A DNA stretch of 64,000 nucleotides from Maribellus sp. YY47 (lineage in GTDB: Bacteria; Bacteroidota; Bacteroidia; Bacteroidales; Prolixibacteraceae). Of this stretch, positions 1 through 7,878 are shown piece by piece. Below the pieces are notes generated by a model. It made no database searches, was not told where the DNA came from, and saw only the letters and a program-made list of their open reading frames with translations. How positions within the stretch are numbered: the stretch's first letter is position 1; every line of letters begins with the position of its first letter. Where the stretch lies: contig NZ_JALGYW010000002.1 in assembly GCF_023111095.1 (NCBI RefSeq), positions 268,330 through 332,329 of the forward strand, given 5' to 3'. The position numbers were made by a program, and so were the translations under genes.

Positions 1-1005
1 ACAGTACTTTTTAATGAAATAAGTAACCAGCATCGGAATGTCTTCTTTTCGGTCGCGAAGCGGTGGAATATTGATGTTCACCACATTCAGTCGGTAGTAA
101 AGATCCTCGCGGAAAGAACCATCGGCCACCATTTTTTTCAGATCCTTATTGGTAGCACAAATGATCCTGAAATCCGATTTTATCTCTTTGTTTCCCCCCA
201 CCCGCGTAAAGCTTTTCGATTCGAGCACCCGCAAAAGTTCGATCTGCATTTTCATTGAAATGGTCGCAATTTCATCCAGAAAAACCGTACCGCCATCCGC
301 CATTTCGAAACGCCCTTTGCGGTTAAACATGGCTCCGGTAAATGCTCCCTTTTCGTGCCCGAACAACTCACTCTCCAGCAAATCTTCCGACAAAGCGCCA
401 CAATGAACCGTTACCAGCGGAAAAAACTTACGCGGAGAATTGGAATGAATTGCCCTCGCAATCAACTCCTTTCCGGTTCCGCTTTCGCCTGTAATAATTA
501 CCGACGACTGTGTTGGCGCCACATTCTCCACTTCCTTCAGCACACGGATCATTCCATCACTGTTTCCAACTATATCCTCAATATTTTCGAGCGTAACAAT
601 CTTATTTTTTAATGTTTCATTTTCATCGCGAAGAGAAATTTGACGGGCTGCATTTCGGATCAGATGGGTCAGATCATCCGGATCGAAAGGCTTGGTAATG
701 TAATCGAACGCACCGTCTTTCAGTGCCTGAACCGCGGTTTCGACCGATGCAAAAGCCGTCATTACAATTACGATCGCCGAGCTGTCGAATGCCTTAATGC
801 GGCGATGCATTTCCAGTCCGTCCATCCCGGGCATTTTTATATCTGCCAGAATGATGTCGAATTTCCCCGATTCGATTTTGACCAGCGCTTCTTTGGCGTT
901 GGCTGCGCAATCCACTTCGTAACCGTCTTCAATAAACCAGTTGTACAACGAATCTCTGACCGATTCTTCATCGTCAACGATTAATATGGAAATCGTCGTC
1001 TTCAT
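1..1005 (-). CDS. Sigma-54-dependent NtrC-family response regulator (C-terminus beyond window)
   Basis: I translated this directly because the gene runs off the left edge; 335 residues are visible from ATG at 1005. Residues 1-120 are a receiver domain with the acidic pair D11/D12, phosphoacceptor D55 and K105. Residues 145-335 are an AAA+ sigma-54 activator domain with Walker A GESGTGKE near 173-180, the sigma-54 contact loop GAFTGA at 220-225, and Walker B VFLDE near 241-245. The rest of the AAA+ domain and the expected Fis-type HTH are missing only because of the window edge. The start lies one base after the stop of the histidine kinase gene, so the two are a cognate pair. A sigma-54 promoter in front of the nearby redox operon (7416-7431) is its probable target; that link is inferred. 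Confidence 0.95.
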   Translation of the reverse strand, partial: MKTTISILIVDDEESVRDSLYNWFIEDGYEVDCAANAKEALVKIESGKFDIILADIKMPGMDGLEMHRRIKAFDSSAIVIVMTAFASVETAVQALKDGAFDYITKPFDPDDLTHLIRNAARQISLRDENETLKNKIVTLENIEDIVGNSDGMIRVLKEVENVAPTQSSVIITGESGTGKELIARAIHSNSPRKFFPLVTVHCGALSEDLLESELFGHEKGAFTGAMFNRKGRFEMADGGTVFLDEIATISMKMQIELLRVLESKSFTRVGGNKEIKSDFRIICATNKDLKKMVADGSFREDLYYRLNVVNINIPPLRDRKEDIPMLVTYFIKKYC

Positions 1006-1006
1006 A

Positions 1007-2707
1007 TTATTGATCTTCTTTTGTTATCAAATTAAACAACACCGACATGGTCGTTCCCTTTCCCTGTTCAGAAACCACTTCTATTTTTGCTTTATGACTT
1101 TGAACAATTCCGTGAACAATGGCCAGCCCCAGACCGATTCCGCTGGCCCGCTGTTTGGCCGAATAGAAAGGCTGAAAAATGCGGGAAATGTCTTCGGCAG
1201 CAATGCCAACTCCGTTGTCGCTAATGTCCATTCTTATGTGTTCTTCATCCGGATTCGAGGTTTTGATCAGAATCTCTCCATTACTTGTAATGGCTTCCAT
1301 GGCATTCACCAGCAAAGCCACACACACCTGTTTAATCTGGTTGTCGTTGCAATAAACCAGGTCTGCCGTGGCAGTAAAATCAGTATAAAAATGAACGCCG
1401 GCAATGTGCATCTGGTGTGCCATCAAACTGTACGACTCCTTGAGTACCTGATTCAGATGATGCTGTTCAAAATTTTCCTGGTCTTTTCTGGAAAAATCAA
1501 GCAAGCCCCTTACAATGTTTCCGCATCGTTTCGATTCCGACTCAATCACTTTCAGATATTTCAGCATCGAAGCTTTTGATGTTTCGGGCATATCCAGTTT
1601 AGTCAGTTGCTTGGCCACCAACTTACTGTAGGTCAGAATTCCGGAAAGCGGATTATTGATTTCGTGGGCTACCGACGATGATAATTTCCCCAGCGAAGTG
1701 ATCCGTTCGATATGAATGAGTTCGTTCTGAATTTCTGCCAGTTCTTCCGATTTCCGCTGCACTTTGTATTCCAGCTGATGCGACCAGTTTTCCAGTTCGC
1801 GGTTGGCGGCATCCAGGTTATCGAGCATGTTGTTAATAGCGAGCGATACCGAGCGCATGTCTTCCAATAAATACGGTTTAATTTCAAGGCGGCGGCTTCG
1901 GTCGCCTTTCGACACGGCCTCACTGGCAACGATAATTTCGTTCAGCGGTTTCTGAATTTTATTCTTTGTGAAAAAGATCAGCACCGACATCAGAATAATC
2001 GTCACAACAATTGCCAGTAAAAAGAACTCGGTTGACGACTTTGTTACAGCTGAATCGAGCTCCGAAAGTGGAACTTTTATGATCAACGATCCCAGTATCT
2101 CTTCGTCCTCGCTATGCGCATGACAAGCGCTGACATAACACGAGCGTTCGTTTAAAATAGGAGTCCGCACCAACAACTGCCGGTGTCCCATATCTTTTTG
2201 ATCCAGGTTACAGGGACTTTTGAAATCGATGATCCGATATGCTTTTTGCTTGGTGGGAAACAATTCGGAGAAATTCGTGTGACAACTGGCGCAATTGGGT
2301 CCGTTTTTCAGAAGAGAGTCAGCCGAAAATGAAGTCGAATACACCAGACTGTCGCGGCTATCGTACATGTTTACCTCATCAATTCCCGGCATCGCATTAA
2401 TGATGTCGAGAGTGCTCTGCAGCGCACTTTTATCGTTCTTTAACATTGAATGATAAAGCGATCCTTCCACTATCGATCCGATATTATCTCCCTGCTGACG
2501 AATCGCTGTTCGAAGATAACCCTCATAAACCGACTTGAAGATCAGACTGTATGAAATAAATAAAAACAGCGACAGTATGCCGATAATATATACTACCCGG
2601 GCATAAATGGAAGAACGAAAACTAAGGTAATGCCTGATAAATTGGGTGAATGAATTACGCTGCTTTCGTTCGGACGCAGTTCTTCTGTTGTCATCGTTTT
2701 TTTTCAT
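1007..2707 (-). CDS. Membrane histidine kinase with haem-c-like periplasmic sensor
   Basis: 566 residues. A first membrane segment lies at about 37-57 and a second at about 228-247; the roughly 170 residues between them are extracytoplasmic. That sensor contains a canonical CxxCH motif (C139, C142, H143) and a CX4CH motif (C190, C195, H196), both possible covalent haem sites. Then follow a HAMP linker (250-300), a coiled stretch, HisKA with H348 in AHEINNP, and HATPase_c with an N box (NAMEAI), DNGVGI and GIGLGLAI. The kinase therefore probably senses redox state or a haem ligand outside the membrane and phosphorylates the adjacent sigma-54 activator. It follows the GcvH-like gene after 83 bases on the same strand, so it may be co-transcribed with the redox operon or have its own promoter. 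Kinase assignment is firm; haem attachment is inferred from motifs. Confidence 0.93.
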   Translation of the reverse strand: MKKNDDNRRTASERKQRNSFTQFIRHYLSFRSSIYARVVYIIGILSLFLFISYSLIFKSVYEGYLRTAIRQQGDNIGSIVEGSLYHSMLKNDKSALQSTLDIINAMPGIDEVNMYDSRDSLVYSTSFSADSLLKNGPNCASCHTNFSELFPTKQKAYRIIDFKSPCNLDQKDMGHRQLLVRTPILNERSCYVSACHAHSEDEEILGSLIIKVPLSELDSAVTKSSTEFFLLAIVVTIILMSVLIFFTKNKIQKPLNEIIVASEAVSKGDRSRRLEIKPYLLEDMRSVSLAINNMLDNLDAANRELENWSHQLEYKVQRKSEELAEIQNELIHIERITSLGKLSSSVAHEINNPLSGILTYSKLVAKQLTKLDMPETSKASMLKYLKVIESESKRCGNIVRGLLDFSRKDQENFEQHHLNQVLKESYSLMAHQMHIAGVHFYTDFTATADLVYCNDNQIKQVCVALLVNAMEAITSNGEILIKTSNPDEEHIRMDISDNGVGIAAEDISRIFQPFYSAKQRASGIGLGLAIVHGIVQSHKAKIEVVSEQGKGTTMSVLFNLITKEDQ

Positions 2708-2790
2708 TACGAGTCAGTCAATCGGTGTTTTTTTTAAAGGCACCGTAATGTACAAAAAAGAACAAAGGGGTTAACAAAGACTGTTTCTAA

Positions 2791-3507
2791 TTAGCTGTTT
2801 TGCTCCAAAAATTCATTTTGGAACTCGTTCCACACACCGGCATCGAGTTCAGCAAGCGGATTAACCACCAACTCACCACCTTCCTGAAAGGCCAAAGCAG
2901 TTGAAACTCCTGCCTGGCGGGCCAGGTGGACATTAAGGAAATCCTTTAGCCGGATAATTTCATCTGAAAACCATTTGGCAGCATCCACTCCCAGTAAAAA
3001 ACCAGAAGTATCCTTTTGCCAACTGGCAGGAACTATTGAATACAGCCAATCCTCTTCAAGCTCAGTTGAACGGCTATTTTCGGTTTCCAAATCAGAGGTA
3101 TTAAAAGCTACAATTTCTCCTGAAAGTGGTGAGTGAAGACGCAATTGTTTTTCTCCCTGCCCGATCAGCGCCAGCACTTCTCCTTTTTTTACCGTATCGC
3201 CAGCCGTTTTTAGTGGCTGTACAGTTATTTCACCCAATACATTCTGAAGAAAATCGTCCAATCCGATTTTGGCCTGTCCTGATTTTTCAAGGTAAAGCCA
3301 GGTGTGATTACGGCTATAAAACAGCCCCTTCGGAACACGCAGAAAATGGGAAGCAAGTATCCGAATGCCTTGCTGAATATGCTGAACCGCAGTACCTTTT
3401 CCGGTTACCAGCAGCCAAAAAGGAATCAGCAACAAAAGAAACAGGATCACGATAATGTATTCAATTCCTTTTGTTTCGAACAGGTTTGTATATGTAAATC
3501 CTTCCAT
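2791..3507 (-). CDS. Membrane-anchored GcvH-like (lipoyl-fold) protein
   Basis: 238 residues: an N-terminal membrane helix at about 17-35 followed by a glycine-cleavage-H-like domain (about 60-160). It has the family pattern HTWLY...IGLDDF, the turn PLSGEIVAFN and a W-L-Y-I strand. At the position of the lipoyl lysine of GcvH there is glutamate, with a lysine one residue later (GEKQ). The C-terminal 70 residues (FLNVHL...FQEGGEL...VWNEFQNEF) are shared with the C-terminus of the protein at 5648-7339, so the two are paralogues. No glycine cleavage genes (gcvT, gcvP) are nearby, so a role in glycine cleavage is unlikely. It is the fourth gene of an operon with NrfD and a Tat ferredoxin, suggesting a structural or carrier role in a membrane redox complex. 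Function unknown. Confidence 0.85.
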   Translation of the reverse strand: MEGFTYTNLFETKGIEYIIVILFLLLLIPFWLLVTGKGTAVQHIQQGIRILASHFLRVPKGLFYSRNHTWLYLEKSGQAKIGLDDFLQNVLGEITVQPLKTAGDTVKKGEVLALIGQGEKQLRLHSPLSGEIVAFNTSDLETENSRSTELEEDWLYSIVPASWQKDTSGFLLGVDAAKWFSDEIIRLKDFLNVHLARQAGVSTALAFQEGGELVVNPLAELDAGVWNEFQNEFLEQNS

Positions 3508-3537
3508 TTTTTTCTTTTTTAATGATGATACAATTCT

Positions 3538-4764
3538 TTACGCGTGCTTATTTTTTGCCCACGACGGCGACTCGCGCAATACCGGCAAACGATTGATTAC
3601 CCAACGGAAAATCCAGATTTCGACAAATATGATTGAAACCGCAACCACTATTTCCATCCACGACGGAACATAATGTACGGCTGCATCCCATCGAAAAGCA
3701 ATAATGGACACATTTAGCCGGTTCAGGATTATTCCCAAAATAGTAAAAACCGCAGCGACCTTTGCCAACATAATGTTCGCCCTTTTAAAACTCAAAAGAA
3801 ACAGCAACATGGGAAGCACAACAAAACCAAATATTTCGATTAAAAACCAATACCCCATCGGTGTATTTATGTATTCCCAGCGATGACCATGGGCAAAAAC
3901 AAGAATCTGCATAAACAGGTACACAAACATGCTGAACGCACAGACCCGGGAAAGGATCAGAATGATATCTTTTCGCTGTTTTTTATTTTCGCTGGTGATC
4001 TGGTCGGCAAAAACCCGTTCGCTGATCGATCCTTCAAAAATCACCATCGACAAACCGGCAAAGACGCTGGACATCAGAAATAACAGAGGAATAAATTCGG
4101 AATACCACAACGGGTGAATTTTCTCTTTAGCCATCAGGAAAAGCGCCCCCAGTCCAGATTGATGTAAAGTTGACAGGGTAATGCCAAAAATAACAGCCCC
4201 CAGTGTTAATCCGGATAAAATTTTATGCGCCCGGCGGGCATTTAGCCACTCTGCAACGGCAGGCGAGAACTCAATAGCCTGCGCTATGATGTACAATAAA
4301 AAATGCCAGGCAACCAGAAACAACACCGAATTTGCCCCAAAATTATTTCCGATAATCGGGTTAAAAATATTCCAGGGTTTCCCAAGGTCGAGCACCAAAG
4401 CACCGGCATAAAACACATAGGCCAAAAAACCATTCAACACGGTCACCCTTACTATTGAATGAAATTTTTCGACTTTTAGCACATACACCACAAAAGTGAG
4501 GATATAAGCGCCACCGGCGAATGCAACCCCTGTAATCACATTAAATCCTTTCCACACTCCCCACGGAATATCTTGATTGACGTTGGAAACAGCGCCAATG
4601 CCGTTGATAAAACGGATGATAATAATTGCCGCTCCAACCAGCATTACCGGAATTGAAATAACATTAAACGGTGTTATCCATTTGCCGCGGGGCTTTAACT
4701 CGCTTAGTAAAAAGCGCCAAACGGACCTCTTTTCTTTTTTTAAAGGAAATGCTGAGCTAGTCAT
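3538..4764 (-). CDS. NrfD/HybB-type polytopic membrane quinone-interacting subunit
   Basis: 408 residues with about ten predicted membrane helices and the general layout of NrfD/PsrC/HybB proteins, which exchange electrons between a periplasmic ferredoxin-like subunit and the quinone pool. An N-terminal basic stretch (KKEKRSVWRF) precedes the first helix. It overlaps the end of the Tat ferredoxin gene by 8 bases, which is the classical NrfC-NrfD arrangement. There is no catalytic subunit (molybdopterin, multihaem or hydrogenase large subunit) in the operon, so the electron donor or acceptor is not visible. Family assignment is good; direction of electron flow is not known. Confidence 0.9.
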   Translation of the reverse strand: MTSSAFPLKKEKRSVWRFLLSELKPRGKWITPFNVISIPVMLVGAAIIIIRFINGIGAVSNVNQDIPWGVWKGFNVITGVAFAGGAYILTFVVYVLKVEKFHSIVRVTVLNGFLAYVFYAGALVLDLGKPWNIFNPIIGNNFGANSVLFLVAWHFLLYIIAQAIEFSPAVAEWLNARRAHKILSGLTLGAVIFGITLSTLHQSGLGALFLMAKEKIHPLWYSEFIPLLFLMSSVFAGLSMVIFEGSISERVFADQITSENKKQRKDIILILSRVCAFSMFVYLFMQILVFAHGHRWEYINTPMGYWFLIEIFGFVVLPMLLFLLSFKRANIMLAKVAAVFTILGIILNRLNVSIIAFRWDAAVHYVPSWMEIVVAVSIIFVEIWIFRWVINRLPVLRESPSWAKNKHA

Positions 4765-5620
4765 GTTGATTGTTTTTATCGAGGTTAGACTTGGTTGCTT
4801 TATGTATACCTAAGAGAACAGAAGGCACGAGAACAAAAACTGCAGGTACACTGTATAAAAATCCTTTTGTAAGAGCCGGATAAGAGGCATTCTGAATAGT
4901 TGTACTAAATCCAATTTCCTCAAAAGGAACCGGCGACAAATACAGAAAAGATGTTCCTCCAGCTTCGTTTTCACCGTAAATATGAGGGTAGTAGGCATCC
5001 GGGTTTTCAACGATTCTGCGGCGTGCCTCCGCAATTAATTCGCGGCGGGTTCCAAACACTAATGCTTCTCCCGGACAGTTTTCCACACAAGCCGGCAACT
5101 TTCCTTCTTGCTGCCGTTCAAAACACATGTTGCATTTTGTGATCTTCGGATTCGGGCTGTTGTATTCGAACTTTGGAACATCAAACGGACAGGAAATCAT
5201 GCAATACCGGCAGCCCATACATTTGTCTTCGCGCCAGATCACCGGCCCTTCCTTGGTTTTCTGCATCGCCTGTGTTAAACAAGCTGCCCCGCAAGCCGGA
5301 TGATTACAATGCATACACTGGCGTTTTACATACACTTCTCCTGCCGATGTATCATAAGCATTCACTACCGTGCGGCGTTTTTCACTGGTCTTCCGGATAA
5401 CTCCCACTTCCGGAAAGTCTTCCGGTGCAGGTAAATTATGTGCTTCTGCACACGAGAACTCGCAGGTTTGGCAACCTACACAACGGGTCGAATCGTACAA
5501 GATGGCTTTAAACTCCGTCACTTCTTCGCTGGCGGATTTAGCCTGTGCTTCCTGTCCCAAGGCAATTGTTGCCCCGGTAACTCCAAGCACTTTGAAGAAA
5601 TTTCTCCTATTGATACTCAT
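4757..5620 (-). CDS. Tat-exported four-cluster [4Fe-4S] ferredoxin with C-terminal anchor (HybA/NrfC-like)
   Basis: 287 residues. The N-terminus has a Tat motif (NRRNFFK) and a cleavable-looking hydrophobic segment ending in AQA. Sixteen cysteines form four groups: 47/50/53/57, 102/105/110/114, 134/137/140/144 and 163/166/178/182, enough for four [4Fe-4S] clusters. A hydrophobic helix near 255-273 should anchor the protein in the membrane, as in HybA. It is the electron-transfer partner of the overlapping NrfD gene. Other four-cluster subunits (FdnH, PsrB, DmsB) share this core, but the Tat signal together with the C-terminal helix and the NrfD neighbour favour a HybA-like role. Confidence 0.92.
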   Translation of the reverse strand: MSINRRNFFKVLGVTGATIALGQEAQAKSASEEVTEFKAILYDSTRCVGCQTCEFSCAEAHNLPAPEDFPEVGVIRKTSEKRRTVVNAYDTSAGEVYVKRQCMHCNHPACGAACLTQAMQKTKEGPVIWREDKCMGCRYCMISCPFDVPKFEYNSPNPKITKCNMCFERQQEGKLPACVENCPGEALVFGTRRELIAEARRRIVENPDAYYPHIYGENEAGGTSFLYLSPVPFEEIGFSTTIQNASYPALTKGFLYSVPAVFVLVPSVLLGIHKATKSNLDKNNQHD

Positions 5621-5647
5621 GGTTCTTTGGTTTTATGGTTGCACGCT

Positions 5648-7339
5648 TCAATACATGTCGGCTGTATTGATGAAGTAGTTTTGAAAATCTTCCCAAACTT
5701 TTGGTTCAAGATCTTTCAAGGGATGAAGCATGAGTTCACCACCTTCCTGAAAGGCCAGTTTTCCCTCCTCCATGTTCTTAATATTTAACGAACAGGCCAG
5801 AAAATCTTTCAAACGGATAAATTCTCCACTGATCCACTGCCGGTAGCTATCTCCCATTTTGAAGAACTGGATCTCGCGCAGCCAGTTCGATGGTTCAATT
5901 TTATACACCCACCCTTCTCCATAAGGCTCATTATTGATATTAAACGGATCGGCCACCAGGCTTTCATTAATTTCTTTGATGGTGCCTGAAACCGGAGAAT
6001 TCAGCGTAATCTGCTTTCCTTTTCGAATCAGGGTAACCACCGGCTCCATACGTTTTACCTTTTCTCCCGGACTTTTCATGATCACCCGGGTATAATCGCC
6101 GGTAACGTTGGAAATAAAATCATCGACCCCCAAACGGACACGGCCACCTTTTTCCATAAAAACCCAGGTGTGCGATTTATCAAAATACAAACCGTTCGGA
6201 AAGGTAAGTGCCTGTTCACTGAAAAGCTTAACAAGCCTCGTTTTACTCAATAAAGGCGCTTTTGCCTTTCTTCTTCGACTGGTAAAAACCACTACCGCCA
6301 CCAACAAACCAAGTGCAAGTACGGTCAATATTGCCCAAAGCAGCACTGCCGACCGCGTATTTTCGCCTGTCTGATTCTCAGCCAACAACACGGGGGGAAT
6401 AAGTTTTTCAAGGTTCGATTGTTTCTCGCCATACACCAAATCTGTAAAACCGCTTTCTTCAACTGTTGTTTGCCCTGAAGTGGTAAGCCAGCTCAGAAAA
6501 TCACTCAACTCACTGTTTTCGAGGAAAGCAGGAGCTACGGCATAAATGCTGTGTACCAACGCACGCGGGTATTTTCCAATCCAGACAGAGCGTTCAAACT
6601 GCTCGGCACTGGCATAAAAATTTTCGCTGTAATCCAAACGTCCGTTGCCATTTCTGTCAATCGGAAGTAACTTGATTTTTTCAGCAAAAGTTTGTGTTTC
6701 TGAATTCAGGATTGTGGACAAACAGCAAAATCCTACCGCATACTTGTCTTTGCTTACCGAAGCCAAAAACTCCTCTTTGTTTACCGCCTTTTGACCGGCT
6801 ATTATTGAAGGATCGGTTTCCAGGAACTTTGCTACCGAAAACTTTACTTCCGGTTCATCCAATATATAAACATCTACTGACTCGCGGTTTTCATTTCCGG
6901 CAAGAGTTCCCCAGTTTTTGTGTTTCCTGTTCAGAACAGTTGCCAGTTCCTCCGCAGAAACACCTTTTTCAAATAACTCTTTTGTAAACGGATTTTCTTC
7001 GTTGCAGACTGCCACAATCACTTCGCGCCCAAGCGTCATCATCCACATCGATCCGTCAGACATCGAAATGCCGGGCCGTTGCATCACAAATCCGACAGAG
7101 CGCTCGCCCACGATTTCACTGTTGATTTCAGCCATGCCAATGGAAGAAATTTCGTATTTCATCCCGGCGTTGCTTTTCAGGTATTCCGAAATCCACGAAT
7201 CAACCAGATCACGTGTTTCCGGTGTCGTAAAAATTTTTACTGGTTCATCGCTTACAGCCGGAGTTCCGGCATTTTGGCTGCTCACTCCGCCAAATACCAG
7301 CAGGAGCAGCACTACTGTCATTAAAATCCTGGTTTTCAT
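5648..7339 (-). CDS. Fusion of PstS-like substrate-binding domain, membrane helix and GcvH-like domain
   Basis: 563 residues. A signal peptide (1-21) is followed by a PstS-like type II periplasmic binding domain (about 30-310; begins PVKIFTTPETRDLVD), then a membrane helix (about 330-352) with a positive-inside flank (SRRRKAKA), then a cytoplasmic GcvH-like domain (about 370-490) and the same C-terminal extension (LAFQEGGEL...VWEDFQNYF) as the protein at 2791-3507. The lipoyl-lysine position holds glycine; a lysine sits one residue later (GKQ). This is the first gene of the operon, 66 bases below the predicted sigma-54 start point. The fusion could couple binding of an extracellular ligand to the redox complex encoded downstream. 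No ABC transporter genes are present, so ordinary uptake is unlikely. Confidence 0.85.
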   Translation of the reverse strand: MKTRILMTVVLLLLVFGGVSSQNAGTPAVSDEPVKIFTTPETRDLVDSWISEYLKSNAGMKYEISSIGMAEINSEIVGERSVGFVMQRPGISMSDGSMWMMTLGREVIVAVCNEENPFTKELFEKGVSAEELATVLNRKHKNWGTLAGNENRESVDVYILDEPEVKFSVAKFLETDPSIIAGQKAVNKEEFLASVSKDKYAVGFCCLSTILNSETQTFAEKIKLLPIDRNGNGRLDYSENFYASAEQFERSVWIGKYPRALVHSIYAVAPAFLENSELSDFLSWLTTSGQTTVEESGFTDLVYGEKQSNLEKLIPPVLLAENQTGENTRSAVLLWAILTVLALGLLVAVVVFTSRRRKAKAPLLSKTRLVKLFSEQALTFPNGLYFDKSHTWVFMEKGGRVRLGVDDFISNVTGDYTRVIMKSPGEKVKRMEPVVTLIRKGKQITLNSPVSGTIKEINESLVADPFNINNEPYGEGWVYKIEPSNWLREIQFFKMGDSYRQWISGEFIRLKDFLACSLNIKNMEEGKLAFQEGGELMLHPLKDLEPKVWEDFQNYFINTADMY

Positions 7340-7415
7340 TGTTGAATTGATTTAAACGTTTTTTTCCGGGCTCTGAATCCAAATTCCGGATTCCTTTTCA
7401 GCCCGATATATCTAA

Positions 7416-7431
7416 TCCAACTTTGATGCCA
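7416..7431 (-). promoter_or_regulatory. Predicted sigma-54 (-24/-12) promoter of the redox operon
   Basis: On the minus strand the sequence reads TGGCAT, five bases, TTGGA. The sigma-54 consensus is TGGCAC-N5-TTGCA, so the GG of the -24 element, the spacing and TTG of the -12 element all match; the one important deviation is GG for GC at -12. Transcription would begin near 7404, about 65 bases before the ATG at 7339. An NtrC-type activator with an intact GAFTGA loop is encoded at the other end of the gene group. Confidence 0.65.
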
Positions 7432-7478
7432 CACTCACAACGCACTGACTAACTGCAACTTACACAACAAACTGACTA

Positions 7479-7506
7479 ATATTCAAACAATTAAAGTGTT
7501 GAATAT
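7479..7506. promoter_or_regulatory. Proximal dyad, candidate enhancer site for the NtrC-type activator
   Basis: A perfect 8-base inverted repeat, ATATTCAA (7479-7486) and TTGAATAT (7499-7506), with 12 bases between. Its centre is about 88 bases upstream of the predicted sigma-54 start point, a normal enhancer distance. The right arm lies in GTGTTGAATAT, which recurs in the distal site. Confidence 0.55.
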
Positions 7507-7562
7507 CTTTACACTTATTTCCACAATCGATCCAATTGGCTGATTTTCTACAACTTACCATT

Positions 7563-7599
7563 GTGTTGAATATTTATACAGCTGTTGCATTTTTCAACA
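7563..7599. promoter_or_regulatory. Distal dyad, candidate second enhancer site
   Basis: A perfect 8-base inverted repeat, GTGTTGAA (7563-7570) and TTCAACAC (7592-7599). The left arm continues as GTGTTGAATAT, an exact 11-base copy of 7496-7506, placed 67 bases away. The centre is about 176 bases upstream of the predicted start point. Two copies of one element upstream of a sigma-54 promoter are typical of NtrC-class regulation. Confidence 0.5.
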
Positions 7600-7709
7600 C
7601 TCACCGAAGTAAGAACTGAGCTACAAGGAAATTGGAGCCTATTCTTTTTGAAAATAATTGAATATCGGTATTTGGAGTAATAATAAAACAGGAGGTCCTT
7701 CAAAAAATA

Positions 7710-7810
7710 TTCTTCACGCAAAGTACGCTAAGTTTTACCCAAAAGAACGCAAAAACAAAAACTCACAGTAAATCTTTGCGGCCTTTGCGCTTCTTCCTTT
7801 CTTTGCGAGG
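7710..7810. repeat. Low-complexity GCGTAAAG/CTTTGCG-type intergenic repeat
   Basis: The stretch is built of variants of CGCAAAG and CTTTGCG separated by A-rich bases (for example TTCACGCAAAGTACGC at the left and CTTTGCGGCCTTTGCGC at the right). Similar noncoding stretches are, from memory, widespread in Bacteroidota genomes. No coding potential was seen. Confidence 0.4.
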
Positions 7811-7878
7811 ACTAAATTCAACTGTCTTTATTGAAGATAGTCTTCTCTATACTGTTCCAGACCTAATGAAATGAATAA

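Larger units (their letters stand above)
7340..7878. other. 539-base intergenic region with sigma-54 control sites and a degenerate repeat
   Basis: No gene was found here on either strand. The left half (7340-7600) holds the predicted sigma-54 promoter and two dyads for the redox operon. The right half contains a repeat-like stretch (7710-7810) and the short 3' end of the M56 gene. Nothing else was recognised. Confidence 0.7.

Noticed and set aside
1007..1579. Long open frames antisense to real genes (for example plus strand 941-1579)
   Set aside because: They mirror strongly supported genes on the other strand and have no domain or signal of their own.
2791..3507. Glycine cleavage H protein
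   Set aside because: Membrane helix, no lysine at the canonical position, no gcvT/gcvP neighbours.
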